NCBI RefSeq assembly: GCF_004027225.2
Contig: NC_044289.2
Location: 8,473,761-8,537,760 of the forward strand
Direction of reading: 5' to 3'
Origin: Strigops habroptila
Taxonomy: Eukaryota > Chordata > Aves > Psittaciformes > Psittacidae
DNA length: 64,000 bases
Below, in pieces: positions 50,601 through 61,700 of the stretch. The notes beneath the pieces were generated by a model. The model was not told the DNA's origin and ran no database searches. It saw only the letters and a list, made by a program, of their open reading frames with translations. Position numbers and translations under genes: made by a program. Position 1 is the stretch's first letter. The number at the start of each line of letters is the position of its first letter.

Positions 50601-53600
50601 TTTTCCCACAAAATAAAGTCTCTATAGATAGAATGTACGCGTACGGCTGAACCCGTATCGTAGTTCTCTGTGCCTGGGGAATTGCCCTTTGTGGGTAAGA
50701 CATATCCCACTATGGACAGTACTGCTCATGAGCGCAGTTAAGGCACAGTTAAATTTCTGAGGTGCAGACTATGTGTTTATCAGGGTGCAGTGTGGTGGTA
50801 GTGCATAAACCTAGTTTCTTCTTAATGTGGAACGTTTCCAACATTTTACTTCCCTTCCCCCTAAACTTCAATTTCAGAGTTGTAAAGGGAGAAAGTTCCA
50901 GAGGGCCTTCCAAATATGTTGCGCTTGTGCATGCACCCTTCCGGAGCATAAAAGAGTTCTTGGCTAATAGGCTGATGAAGCCCAATGTCCAGCTTTTGAA
51001 AACTAGTCCCAGTTCTGTTAAATCCCAGTGTGTACTTTTTTTTTATTGCAACAACATCCTTATGGTGCAAAATTCTTGATGTGTTGATGCTCTTCTGTTT
51101 GTTTCAGGAGACAAGCCCCATAAATGTGAAGTTTGTAACAAGTGTTTTAGTCGTAAAGATAAGCTGAAGATGCACATGCGTTCTCATACTGGGGTCAAGC
51201 CTTACAAATGTAAACACTGTGACTATGCAGCTGCTGACAGCAGCAGCCTCAACAAGCACCAGCGCATTCACTCCAATGAGCGTCCTTTTAAATGCCAGAT
51301 CTGTCCTTATGCAAGCCGCAACTCTAGCCAGCTAACCGTACATCTCAGATCCCACACAGGTACGTTTGTACTAAATTTCAGATTTTGAAGGTCATAGGAA
51401 AGACCTTTAAAAGGTATACAGGAGTCAAGAGGCCAGAAAGGGCCTGTTTGAATTCTCAGAAGCATCTAGGCATCCAGCTTCTGTGAACTTCTTGGGCATA
51501 GAATTTAGTAGGGCAATACAGCTCTACTAAGAATACATGGAAGCAGTCAAAAGACAGATAATGATTCTTGGTAGATTTTCTTCTAAAATGATTTTGAAAC
51601 TATCTATTGGGTGTTCTCAAACCAGTAGAACTGAAGGACCTAATTGATTGATTAAGAGATAAGACAACCTATCTGTATCTCTCAATTCAAGTCCACTATA
51701 TTAGAAACACTGAAATTACCTTATAATTAAACTAGTTATATCAATGCAAACCTCAGCTGCATACTTTAATTTTTCTTACATCAGTAAATTAGAAAGTAAT
51801 TAGCAGCTTAAGTTACATCATTTTTTGACCTTTCTTTGTGGTACCTGCCAGTTGTAGACTGATAGTCATTAACAGTGTCATATGAGCAGCCAAAACTATA
51901 TTCTTCCCATGTAATTTTTGCTCTGTGGCTAGGAAGCTTTAGCTTTCAGCCCTATAAACATTGTATCATTTTATATTTGCATTATTTGCCTTAAGTTTCA
52001 TTTTAATCAGATTTCCATTTTATAGATTGTTCCTAGAAGAGATTTGCTGTAAAGATACTGCTTTATAGTTGTCTTTGAACAGTTGTCTCTGTATGTTGTT
52101 TTTCACCTAATCCAGGGTACTGGATTAGTTTTTGTTTTGTCTGTTATTCATTTGATTAGTTTGGTGAATTCTAGCTGCAAGGTGACTATGGTTCAGTGAT
52201 TACAAGATTAGCTTTGAACCTATCCTACATCTGATTCCAGATTCAAATACTAAACAACATTAATTCAGATGTGTGCAAGATGGGATTTATTTTGAGTAGA
52301 TAAAAGAAAGAAATCCCTTGTGCATTTTGAAGGAGGGGAAGGTTAAACCAATCTGTCTGTAGCAGAAAAGAATATTTTATACTTCACAAGTCTGCTGTGA
52401 TGGAATAGGTAGGACTGTCAGGCAGTTATTTTACAAGTTTTTCCTCTTTCTATTGCTCTGTAAGAAGATGCCATGGTCAGTCAAGATGGTATGGGTTTTT
52501 ATGAGAAGTTACCTGTTAGTAAGCACACTAGTCAGAGAATATGGTACTGCATTTTCCCCATGTCATATAAGAGCGTGCATACTTGTACATTTATGTACAT
52601 GGCCCGGTATGCTCTGAATTTGGCTGTGGGAGAACCTGTGAATGATCATGATTCTTTTGTATTTCCAGTCGAGTTAGATTTTTGTGGCATTAAATATTGC
52701 AATACTTGGGAAGCGGTTTAGGCTACCTTCTTTCTTTTTGGTAGATCAGTCTCTTGTATCATAAGCCATTGAGTTATGCTAAAATTCAAGCCTTTTATTG
52801 CCTCTTCTATTTCTCCAAAACAAATCCTTTTTCTGTAAAAGGACTTCCTTGATTCGCTGAAAGGCAGCACAGGAATTCTGAAAGTAATCATTTCATCCTT
52901 GGTAGGTTACAGAGCTGTTACGCACACAGCCAGTTTTAGGAGAAAAGCGAGACTGGTATGTAGAATGTATTGCTGACTGGAATTAAAATTAGTCATACTC
53001 TAGAAGGTGAGTTGCTCAGAATTGCTCAGAATGAGATCATCATCATTACTTGTTGAACTACGCATCTAAAGATCAGTTTCCTGTTAGTCTGAATAAAACC
53101 ACTCTTACAACTAATAATTCCAGGATCACTCTAATCTTTTTTATTCTGACAGATTTTATATTCTGTCAGTGTCAATTAGGTATGGGCAGAAATGTAAAGA
53201 AATAAATGTAAAGTTATAGACCACTCTTTAAATAAATGGAACCAACATACTTTGCTATATTCAGTAAAATTACTAATTCTTTTTCATATATTGTGCTACT
53301 CTGTATGTGAGAATTAAGTCATTGAAATACATACTGTGCCTTCATCAGCAAAGTAGATAAAAAGTCAGCAGCTGAAACTGTAAAATAAATGAGATGAACA
53401 AACAGTGCATCTTCATTAATAAAATCTGTTTAATATAGATAATACACCAAGCATCTCAATTATTAAACAGATACATGGATTAGCACAGTAGGCCACAACT
53501 TGATTTGAAAAATACGCAGCTAAACCAATGACATATGTAGCTGGATAAGCAAATTATGCAAAATTATACAGCTATCACAAACTCTATAAAATATTAACTT

Positions 53601-56564
53601 GTAAAATAAATCAGGCATTTGCAGTTTGGTTATTAAAGAAGATAAATGCTTGCTGAAGTAAGTACACTCTCATTTTCCTTCTCTCACCAAGGGTATCTTA
53701 GAACCTAATAACACAATTCTTTGACTTTTTCAAAATAATACCTGTTTAAAGATTTCATGCTCAGGTATTTTAGAGAACTACATATTTAGGTTAAAGAAGA
53801 AAACTGAACAGTTATTTAGTTGGGTTTGTAGGTTTGCTTTGGATTTTTTTTAATGACTTCAGAACAGAGTTACCAGGTCTTTATCCTGGAATTGATTATG
53901 GACTAAACAGAGCTACAGCTTCATTTGGTCCTGCGTGTTGTGATACAAGCCTGCAAATAGAAAAAATGCAGAATAGTGGTTTAGATCCTGGCAATTCCAA
54001 TGGTTGTTCATGTAGTTAGTCTGACATAAATAGACTTACAGAGCTCTTGCAGATAAGTGTGTACATTTTTCATGCTTTATCTGTTCAGAATTTGACCTAA
54101 CTTTCAACTACTATTGTTCAGTTTCTGGATCAGCATTGCTCTCAGGGAAAAAGAAAAAAGGCACTTAGGACTATTTTCTATACTTGTTTGCATGAATCCA
54201 AACTGATACTAGATTTTTCTTGAAGTGATCTGTGAAATGTTATTGGGTATGATACATGGTGCAAATATCTCTTTCTTGGTTGCTGTAATGCCAGAAAAAC
54301 AAAAGCTTAATGTTACTTCTCTGTGTAAGCAGATTTCCCTAGAGTCATGTATTTGCATGCCTGTTTCATTAGTCTCACATTTGTCTTTGCCAGGTGCATT
54401 TATGTAGCTGCTGTGATCCCCTTTTTTGTTTGGGTTTTTTTCTTCCCCCCTTTTTTTTTTTTAATAGTGATGCTCTGATTGTGCAGTCACCTGACACTGA
54501 CCTAGATACGGACTTTTGTCCCTACATCTCTCTATGTTCTGGCAAGAGTTTCCACTGCCTTTCTGTGCCCGCAATAGTATTCATGTCGCACCATGTGAAC
54601 CAGGCTTAAAAAAAAAAAAATCCATTTTTCTTGTCACCTAATCTAACTCACCATGTGAGTACAAGAAATGTATAAATGTACAAAATGTACAAATGTACAA
54701 GAAAGGCAGTATGGAATGTATGGCTGAGCAGTAAGGCTGATGACCATTAAGCATCTGTTTCTGCAGTAGCCTACCATTTACCTAGGCTTAAAGTTAGCCT
54801 ACAAGCCTCCCTGTAGATCCTGTAGTAAACCCAAGACATGGATGTGTTTCTGTTGTTTTCTTAGACTTCAAAAATACAGCAGCTGCTACAGTGGTTTTTT
54901 ATTAATTTTAAACACTAGATGAGATACACAATTGCTAAAGAGAGGCAAATAAGAAACTTCAGTCACTTCCTGGAGCATGCTGAACAGTGTTACACACAAA
55001 ATACACTAAAAATGGAGAATATCAAAGATGCAGACATGAAAAAGCAACAGATGCTGGCAGACATGCTTGTGGAGAGTTTGCACACAGCTATGTCAGACCA
55101 GGTGATAAATACTGTGTCATTAAAGTTCTCTACATCTTAAAAATGTGTTGGGAGTTTGCGGGTATTTAGAACACATCAGCTGTACATAATTCATTACAAC
55201 ATTGGTGTCTCCAGTGGATCTTGGTGTCTCATCTGTAATTTGAACTGGGGTTTTTGTTGACAGGAGATGCTCCTTTCCAGTGTCAGATGTGTCCTGCTAA
55301 ATTTAAAATCAACTCAGACTTGAAGAGGCACATGCGTGTGCATTCTGGTGAGAAACCTTACAAGTGTGAGTTCTGCGAGGTCCGGTGTGCCATGAAAGGA
55401 AACTTGAAATCACACATTCGTATCAAGCACAGCATGGAAAATACTCTCAAGTGTCCAGAGTGTGAATTTCAGTGTGGAAACAAAACAAGCCTTCGCCACC
55501 ACATAAGAACTCATCAGCCTGAACAACCAGTGAAGTGCTCAGAGTGCAACTACTCTTGCTCCAACAAGGCAGCTCTGAAAGTGCACGAGCGAATTCACTG
55601 CAAAGATCGTCCTTTCAAATGTGAATTCTGCAGCTTTGATACCAAGCAGCGGAGCAACCTGACAACTCATGTGAGGAAAGCTCATAGTGACAAAGTTAAG
55701 ACCAAGAAGCAAACTATGGAGAAGAAGGAAGGAGATAGGCCAAAGCAAGGTGGATCCAGGCAAGTTGCCAAATTGGATGCCAAGAAAGCATTTAAATGTG
55801 ACCTCTGCGACGCTTCCTTTGTCCGAGAAGATTCTCTTCGGAGTCATAAGAAGCAGCACAGTATGTATAATGGATCTAAAAATAATGAACTAGCTGTTCT
55901 ACAGCTCCAGATGGATCCTAGTCGGCAGAGCAGCGCCCCAATTACTGTCAGTCATCTCCAGGTGCCACTTCAGGCTGCTCAGGTTTCTCCATACAGCGAG
56001 GGAAGGGTCAAGATCATTGTGGGACACCAGGTCCCTCAGACTAACAGTATCGTTCAGGCTGCATCAGTGAATGTCGTGCCTCCTACGTTAGTTGGCCAGA
56101 CTCAGGAAGACCTCTCAGCCAACAGCCGCTTGCAGCTTTTGGGCCAAGTCAGTTTGTTGGCACCACCTCCACCTCCTATATCTCAAAGTGAAGCTGGGCC
56201 TGTGGCACAACCAGCAGTTCTTCTCACAACCCATGACCAAAGCAATGGAAGTGCTTTACATCAAACTCTGATTCCTGCTGCTCCTGTCAGTAGTCATGAG
56301 GCTTCAGCAAACCAAGCTTTCATCACCAGCTCTGGAATCAGCTGCTCTGACTTAGAAGGCCTTAATGCTTTGATACAAGAAGGAGCAACAGAAGTGACTG
56401 TGGTTAGTGATGGAGGTCAGAGTATAACAGTGTCCACTTCAGCTCCCCCTCCTCCTATCTTTTCTTCACCCTCTCACACAGAAGCCCCAAAGCAGACCTA
56501 TTCTATCATTCAGAGTGGAGCCCATACAGCTTTGCTGTGTCCAGCAGACTCCATACCAGATTAG
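47128..56564 (+). CDS. ZFP64: ZFP64 zinc finger protein (six-exon coding region)
   Basis: Joining 47128-47182, 47731-47970, 49355-49516, 50486-50548, 51108-51359 and 55264-56564 gives 2073 nt, 690 residues plus TAG. This is close to the 681 residues I recall for the main human isoform. Every intron is GT-AG and phase 1. Residues 36-57 form an atypical C-C-H-C finger. Ten further C2H2-type fingers fall at about 149-172, 180-200, 208-228, 236-256, 264-284, 292-313, 321-341, 349-369, 377-398 and 436-456. A Ser/Gln/Pro-rich tail (457-690) ends in CPADSIPD. The family is a nuclear DNA-binding transcription factor; in human cells ZFP64 is reported to activate the KMT2A (MLL) promoter. The order of diagnostic segments (LVELTPDIHICGICKQQF, EFVFEHGYQTYLP, GRVKIIVGHQVPQ) fixes the identity. 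No frameshift or missing finger ligand is seen. Confidence 0.95.
47183..47730 (+). other. ZFP64: ZFP64 intron 1
   Basis: This 548-bp phase-1 intron begins GTAAGT and ends CTCCCACAG. Most of it is CpG-island sequence, including a 10-G run at 47324-47333 and further G-tracts near 47370-47390 with G-quadruplex potential. It may carry promoter-proximal regulatory sites. Confidence 0.85.
47731..47970 (+). CDS. ZFP64: ZFP64 coding exon 2 (atypical finger)
   Basis: Eighty codons encode residues 19-98. They include the conserved VLVELTPDIHICGICKQQF segment and an N-terminal finger with ligands Cys36, Cys39, His52 and Cys57 (C-X2-C-X12-H-X4-C). The second half is Ser/Thr/Gln-rich (residues about 60-98, with TTTRTIASETQTIT). 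The acceptor is CTCCCACAG and the donor is ACAG|GTACCA, weaker than consensus. The final G joins TT of exon 3 to make Val99. Confidence 0.95.
47971..49354 (+). other. ZFP64: ZFP64 intron 2
   Basis: This 1384-bp phase-1 intron begins GTACCA and ends TCTGTTTAG. It contains a short (TTTTA)n stretch at 48541-48559. No alternative exon or transposon is recognised. Confidence 0.88.
49355..49516 (+). CDS. ZFP64: ZFP64 coding exon 3
   Basis: Fifty-four codons encode residues 99-152. They include the family-diagnostic EFVFEHGYQTYLP and a basic Ser/Lys-rich stretch (KARSRKS, KK). The exon ends LNCCYP, supplying the first Cys of the first C2H2-type finger; the second Cys lies in exon 4. The donor CCAG|GTAAGA is strong. 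Splitting a finger between two exons is unusual within this gene, because the other junctions fall in linkers. Confidence 0.95.
49517..50485 (+). other. ZFP64: ZFP64 intron 3
   Basis: This 969-bp phase-1 intron runs from GTAAGA to CCATTGTCAG. It appears to be plain AT-rich intronic sequence with no repeat or exon recognised. Confidence 0.88.
50486..50548 (+). CDS. ZFP64: ZFP64 coding exon 4 (63-nt microexon-like)
   Basis: This exon of 21 codons encodes residues 153-173 (CQFKTSYGMKDMERHLRTHT). It carries Cys154 and the two His ligands (168 and 172) of the finger begun in exon 3. It lies too deep inside a longer frame to be obvious alone, but both splice sites are phase 1. The donor ACAG|GTTTTT is weak, so skipping is conceivable; skipping would keep the frame but remove most of this finger. 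Confidence 0.93.
50549..51107 (+). other. ZFP64: ZFP64 intron 4
   Basis: This 559-bp phase-1 intron has a weak GTTTTT donor and a strong TGTTTGTTTCAG acceptor. Nothing else is recognised in it. Confidence 0.88.
51108..51359 (+). CDS. ZFP64: ZFP64 coding exon 5 (three fingers)
   Basis: Eighty-four codons encode residues 174-257, which are three complete C2H2 fingers (180-200, 208-228, 236-256) with linkers such as HTGVKPYKC and HSNERPFKC. Both edges fall in the Gly codon of an HTG linker, so the exon is a clean three-finger cassette. The donor is ACAG|GTACGT. Recognition residues include SRKDKLKMHM and AADSSSLNKH, typical of this family's first finger block. Confidence 0.97.
51360..55263 (+). 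other. ZFP64: ZFP64 intron 5
   Basis: This 3904-bp phase-1 intron is the largest in the gene. It contains a T12 run (54451-54462), an A13 run (54608-54620), a short AAATGTACAA-like repeat (about 54665-54703) and a 73-codon ATG frame at 54919-55140 of unknown meaning. No further finger-coding exon is seen in it. Confidence 0.88.
54665..54703. repeat. Short imperfect repeat of AAATGTACAA
   Basis: The units AAATGTATAA, AAATGTACAA and further partial copies occur in tandem near the 3' end of intron 5. TGTACA is itself palindromic. This appears to be local duplication and nothing else is claimed. Confidence 0.7.
55264..56564 (+). CDS. ZFP64: ZFP64 coding exon 6 (last exon)
   Basis: This terminal exon encodes residues 258-690 and the TAG at 56562-56564. 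It starts in the linker G|GA GAT (GDAPFQC) and holds six fingers: 264-284, 292-313, 321-341, 349-369, 377-398 and, after a basic Lys-rich spacer (about 399-432), 436-456. The tail contains HLQVPLQ, GRVKIIVGHQVPQ, two short proline runs and LNALIQEGATEVTVVSDGGQ, segments typical of ZFP64 and suggestive of an activation region. The acceptor is TTTTGTTGACAG. Confidence 0.97.
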
Positions 56565-58760
56565 TCACAAAGTACTATTACTAAACAAATTTCAATCTCG
56601 GAGGCAGTGCTGAATTCAGCAGAAATGCATAGGATAGAAGTGAATGCAGGATTTGTCCTACAAAGCCAAATACGTTCCACCTGCCCATTTTACTTTCTGT
56701 ACAGAGAAACATACATCTTGTATGTGAAAAAGAAGATGTGTATATTTATGTGCCTCTGAAGTCAGAGGCTGTGTTCTTTGTAAAATGTGAGCAGTGAAGC
56801 AACTGGTGAGAATTTCTCCAAGCAGAAAGATGCCCGGAATGATTCTTATGTTGTGCTGGTTAAAGTAAGAAAGGCTCCCTCACCTTATGGTAAATTACTT
56901 TCACAGTGGACTCATTCTTTCATGCAGACACAAAAAGGTGATAGTCCAAGCCATTCTGAAGTTTATTTTTAAGTGAAGTCTGTTTCAATTACATGCTATG
57001 TATGCATTAGGTGTACCTGGCTGATTGTTGATCTGTAAGAAATGTCTACTACTGGGTCTAATGCAGCCTCAGAAAAAATTAAGGGGGCTGTTTCTTACTA
57101 TATGTAGAAGTTGCTAGTACCTGGCACTCAATCAGGAAATGCTAATGCAGAAGGCCAGGTGACCATTTTTAGAAAACAAAAGAATCTTGTCTGTCCATCA
57201 GTAACGACTGACTTTGTTAGTAAGAACATTATTGCAAATCATGTATGTGGCACAGTGATCTCTGTCAGAGGCACCTGTGTTTTCAAGAGCAAAACAACTG
57301 CAAATATATTTTTTACAAACACTTCTTAAATTTTGTTTTTATTTTGGTGCTGCCTGTTTGTAGTTGCATGGATGGTAAAAGTGCATTATGTTTTGGCTCT
57401 GCTCTTTTCAAGTTGGAGATGAGGAAGGAAAAGTTTGAAGAAGGAAAAACTAAATGAAAGAAGTAATAGATTCTAATCGAAGGTCTGAAACTCTAGCATA
57501 AATTCAGATTGGATCACAGTGAGTTAGTAATTCATCATTATGTGATGCACATTTCTATAATGAATGAAATCTAGGCTGTATTTTGAACTATACAATATTA
57601 TAGTCCTACCTGGTGAGCATTCCTGTAGTGATAGTTAATATATCTTTGCTACCAAACTCTCTAGTCTGGAGAACAGACACTCGAGAAAATAGATGGCTCT
57701 GTAGGTGCCTGGATCTGCAAAAACCAGATATCAATTAACAGCCAGACAGCATCCCAAGGACAATTGTTAACATACATGAAGACTGAAAAGAGAGTGTTAT
57801 CAAAACCAGCTCTGAGATTCCCGCTTTGAGAATCAAAGTCAAGTTAAATTTCACAGTGTTTGCTAGTGGGAGACATTGAATGATCGCTTTAAGTGCTAGA
57901 AACATGCTTGGAAACTGTATAACAATTATCTAATTAGGGCCACTTTCTGAATAGTCCTCATGTCTGAAATCTTTAGCTCGGTCAGTCTTTATTTCGTGTA
58001 GGTGGGGTGCTCCCTGCTCCTTCCCTCTGTGTGGTACATACTATATGTACAGTGTAAGGCTTCCTGCTGTACAATGGCGAGTAGGAAAATGCAATCATAA
58101 CTCACAGTTGTACAGGTTGTTCTTGAAAATGTGACCTTTGGTTTTTGTTGAAATAAGGTTTGTTTATACTTGAATGCTCCAGTTTCACTGTCATTATTTA
58201 TGGGAAGTAGTGTTTTTGAAGATCCATAGCTCTTCTGCCTTCCAAATCCTTGATTCTTAATATTCCTTTATTTGGAAGTTATGTTGGGTTTGGGGTTTGG
58301 TTTGGTTTTTTTTTAAAATCTAGGGTTTGATTTGAACTGTCTGACAGCGTGCCTGACACTTGTGGATATCAGAAAAGACCACGCTCCAGTGAGAGGGAGA
58401 AACTTCATAAATGATTAATTAAAAAGGCATTATTAAAGACTTGTTTCCCAGGCCCATGCTGCATTGAAATATGAAGCAAAAGTTCTGAGTTCACCAACAG
58501 TTGTATTTCAGGGTTTATTATTTCCGGCACTTGTTCAACTTTTCTGGTGATACAAGTTTGTCTCCTGTTAATTATCTCTTCCCTACAGATACGTGATTTA
58601 AGGAGCTGACAAGACTCAGTTCCAAGTCACTGAGCACACCTATTTTTATATAAATTAGAAGTAAGTGGGAGGTTTTTTACTACATTAGATGACTGCAGAA
58701 CATTCATTGAGAACAATAAATTGAAAGCCTAGATACTCACACTGGCATCGCTGTTTTGTG
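56565..58760 (+). other. ZFP64: Probable ZFP64 3' UTR
   Basis: Noncoding, AT-rich sequence follows the stop codon directly. The first canonical AATAAA after the stop that I found is at 58715, so a 3' UTR of about 2.2 kb is inferred. Earlier cleavage using a variant signal is possible. The open frames inside are short and unremarkable. Confidence 0.55.
58715..58720 (+). terminator. ZFP64: Candidate polyadenylation signal AATAAA
   Basis: A canonical AATAAA hexamer about 2.15 kb after the stop codon is followed 30-40 bases later by a T/G-rich stretch (CTGTTTTGTGGC, about 58750-58761), as expected for a cleavage site. A second AATAAA occurs at 61926-61931. Which is used cannot be told from the sequence. 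Confidence 0.5.
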
Positions 58761-61700
58761 GCTCTCCAGCCATGTTTCATGTTTCATTGTTGTGCCTATA
58801 GCACAGACCCAATCATTGCATTTCAACCACTTTGAGACTACTTGTAAAGCACTTGGAAGATAAAAGGCATCACAGGTAAGTGCTTGATCCTGTTATATGT
58901 GGTCCCTCATATCCAGGTTGTAAATGATCACTGGAGCAGCATGGATCAAACACTTCATTATCTTTGAATTAAAATGCATGGCATGGTAGCAATTCTTCAC
59001 TATTAACCCATCTCTGAATGTGTGTGTACTTATGTGCGTGATCTAAATCGTCAGACTGTGTACAGTGTTTCTGTGCACTTGGCCAATAGTTACCGTAAAC
59101 ACCAATGAAAGATGGGAAACTCAGTCCTGAAACAGTAAATACCTATTTTTCACCCAGCTTACAGTGGTTCTAGACCACCTGCAGCACTCACGTTGCAGCG
59201 GAGGAGATGCTTCCCCAGAAGCACAAGTGCCTGGTGGGGCTGAGCTGCCCAGGCTATGGCACTTGTGACCCACAGCTGAGCTGCAGGAGAGGGGAAGTTC
59301 AAGTCTATGTGACCTGCAGAGGGAGGGAGCTCCTTCAGGTCATCTCAGCGGTCTAGGACTGTTCCACCAACAGTTACACTAGGGTGGCAAAGTAGATGGT
59401 AAGCTACAACCAAGATCAAACAGATGATTCGGGTGGACAGTTTCAGCTTTTTTGCTAAATTATAATACTGAGCAGCTAAAATGGTGATAGCAGTTCAATT
59501 CTCAGCTTTCAAAACCTGTGCTAGGTCTTTGCGTAGGATTAGCTAGTCAACTGGTGATCTAGGTTTTAACACTTAGATATTTTCCTCAGACAAACGAATC
59601 TAAATTGATCTGCCCTCACATACTTGGTTTTGTCACTGGTAAGTGTGCCTCTGTCTCGGTTTGCTCACATCATTTTCCCAATATTTCTGGCTGGCTGATT
59701 TTATGAAGGCTGACGATCTCAAGGGTAATTATGTTCTAATTTCTACAAGCCACATGGGTAAGAGAGTTTAAGTATCGCTACTGAGGGGCTTGCATGTCAG
59801 AGACCTGGAGCTTTCCAAGTGCTTCAGCTGGACAAGAAAGATGGGAGCTGGTGGACATGTGCTGCTCTGAGTTGAGAGCTGGTGGCTGTGCATTACTGCA
59901 AAGGGGTGGTAGTCTTATATTAAGGCAAAAGTTAGGACGTAGTTAAACTTAACTGCTGGTGCTAGTGGGTTCGGTAGGCAGGCTTTCAGTTAGAGGAAAT
60001 TGTACCAGGCCTAAAAACTTGTAAGTGCAAATGTACTACAATTTGGCAACTGGGGAAAAAAAAACCAAAACATTAATTTTCGTGTACTCCTTGGTATAAA
60101 TGAAATCTGCATGCAAGGCTTCATGAGCGTGAAGTGTTTTGTGTCATCTATAGGTGGTGCTGGAGATCCAGATAAACTTTTAACTGTTACCCGTTTTGCT
60201 TGGTGATATGTTTCCTGTTAAACAATTCCCCACTTTTAATTCTTTGCTGGGTAAAAACATTTCAAAATCCACTTTTATAAGAAAAGCTTAGCTATAAAAT
60301 CTTACTTTCACTTAAGGTAAAAAGCAGCAAATAAAAAAAGTACAAAGTTCTCTACTCTTAAAATCCCATGAAGCAGATCTGTGGCCAAAACTTAATCTCA
60401 CAATTTATGTTCAATTGCTCATTTTTTACTCCCTGTTAATTAATTTTACTCTGTACATAGTTTGCAGCTGCAGAATTGTCGTGCACTACAAGAATGATGC
60501 AAAATGAATGATTTGACAAAGCTGATGGTTTGAACTGCAATTTATCTGTGTTTGCACTTGGCCAACAGACCTGCACCCAGGGGATGCCCCACCGCGTCCA
60601 GGAATCTCATGTTCAATCTAATGTTGCACTCAGCGTTAACACAGCTCTGTTATCTGCATTTCAGTTTCACAAAAAGCCTTGTTTACCTTCTAAAATAGGA
60701 AACCAGTAGATTTGTCATATTGTAAAGACTAACCTTCATTGTGGTCCTGTGTGTGCCTCTAAGATAAACAGGAAAGATAACAAAATGGTGTGAATGAATA
60801 GACAAAGCTTAGTGCCGCTTCTTCAACATTGTTTAGCTGATTGCATTATGTTTAGTTGAACAATCTAGAGACTTCTTTCCTCCACCCTAAAAAAAGAAGC
60901 TGATAACCAAGGCTAACACGGGGGCAATTGTTTGGGTTGTGTTTTTCAGTTTTCCAGCATTCTGGCTTTATTTCTCTATGTGACAGTAATGGTCTTTGTG
61001 TTTTGAAGCTGGCAGAAGCAGATTGTTTTAATCTGATATTCGTTTAATACATTCTTCAAGTTATCAACAGAACTATCCCTTGAGAGAGCATGGTAATTCA
61101 TAACAAGTGTCTCTTGTAGAGCTTGCTTGCATATGGTAAACAAATAGTAGTCCTTCCTAGAGTTCTGCCGGAACCTCGGAGCTCTGTAGCAAGTTGTCTC
61201 TTTCCCAGACAAAATATTGGGATGGATTTTGTTCTTCTTGCCTGGGGACCCCCAGGGTAAGCACTGAGCCCCATGGTGCATGTGGTACACATGGGGTGAG
61301 CAAACCCGTCTGCTTCTCACTTCTGCTCACTGGTTACAAAATGGATGATGTTTACACTGACTTTTACTGAACTGGCTCTAAGGGACAAACGTAAAACTTA
61401 AGTATTTCATGGTTAGCTTCCTTCAGCACAGGTTTTGTTCTCTGCAGAGTCTCATGCCTTTCACACAAGTTGCTTTTGGGGTCCCATTTGTGAGTTTACA
61501 GTGTGTTTGCAGTCCTCCCTCTTCTGTGAATGTGAATTCCTGTGACTGTTTAAAGAAATTGGGTTAAACAGAGCAAGAGCATTAGCCAGAACGCTAAGCA
61601 AGCAGTGGTGCATAGCCTGTATGCATCGCACATAAAGCAACTCCCTGCCCTTGTATCCTGCCAACTGGGTTTGATTTTGTTGTTACTCTGTGACACTGCT

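Noticed and set aside
51360-51388. Extension of the exon 5 frame into intron 5
   Set aside because: The ACAG|GTACGT donor and the exact phase match with exon 6 favour splicing. A retained intron would truncate the protein after three complete fingers of the main block.
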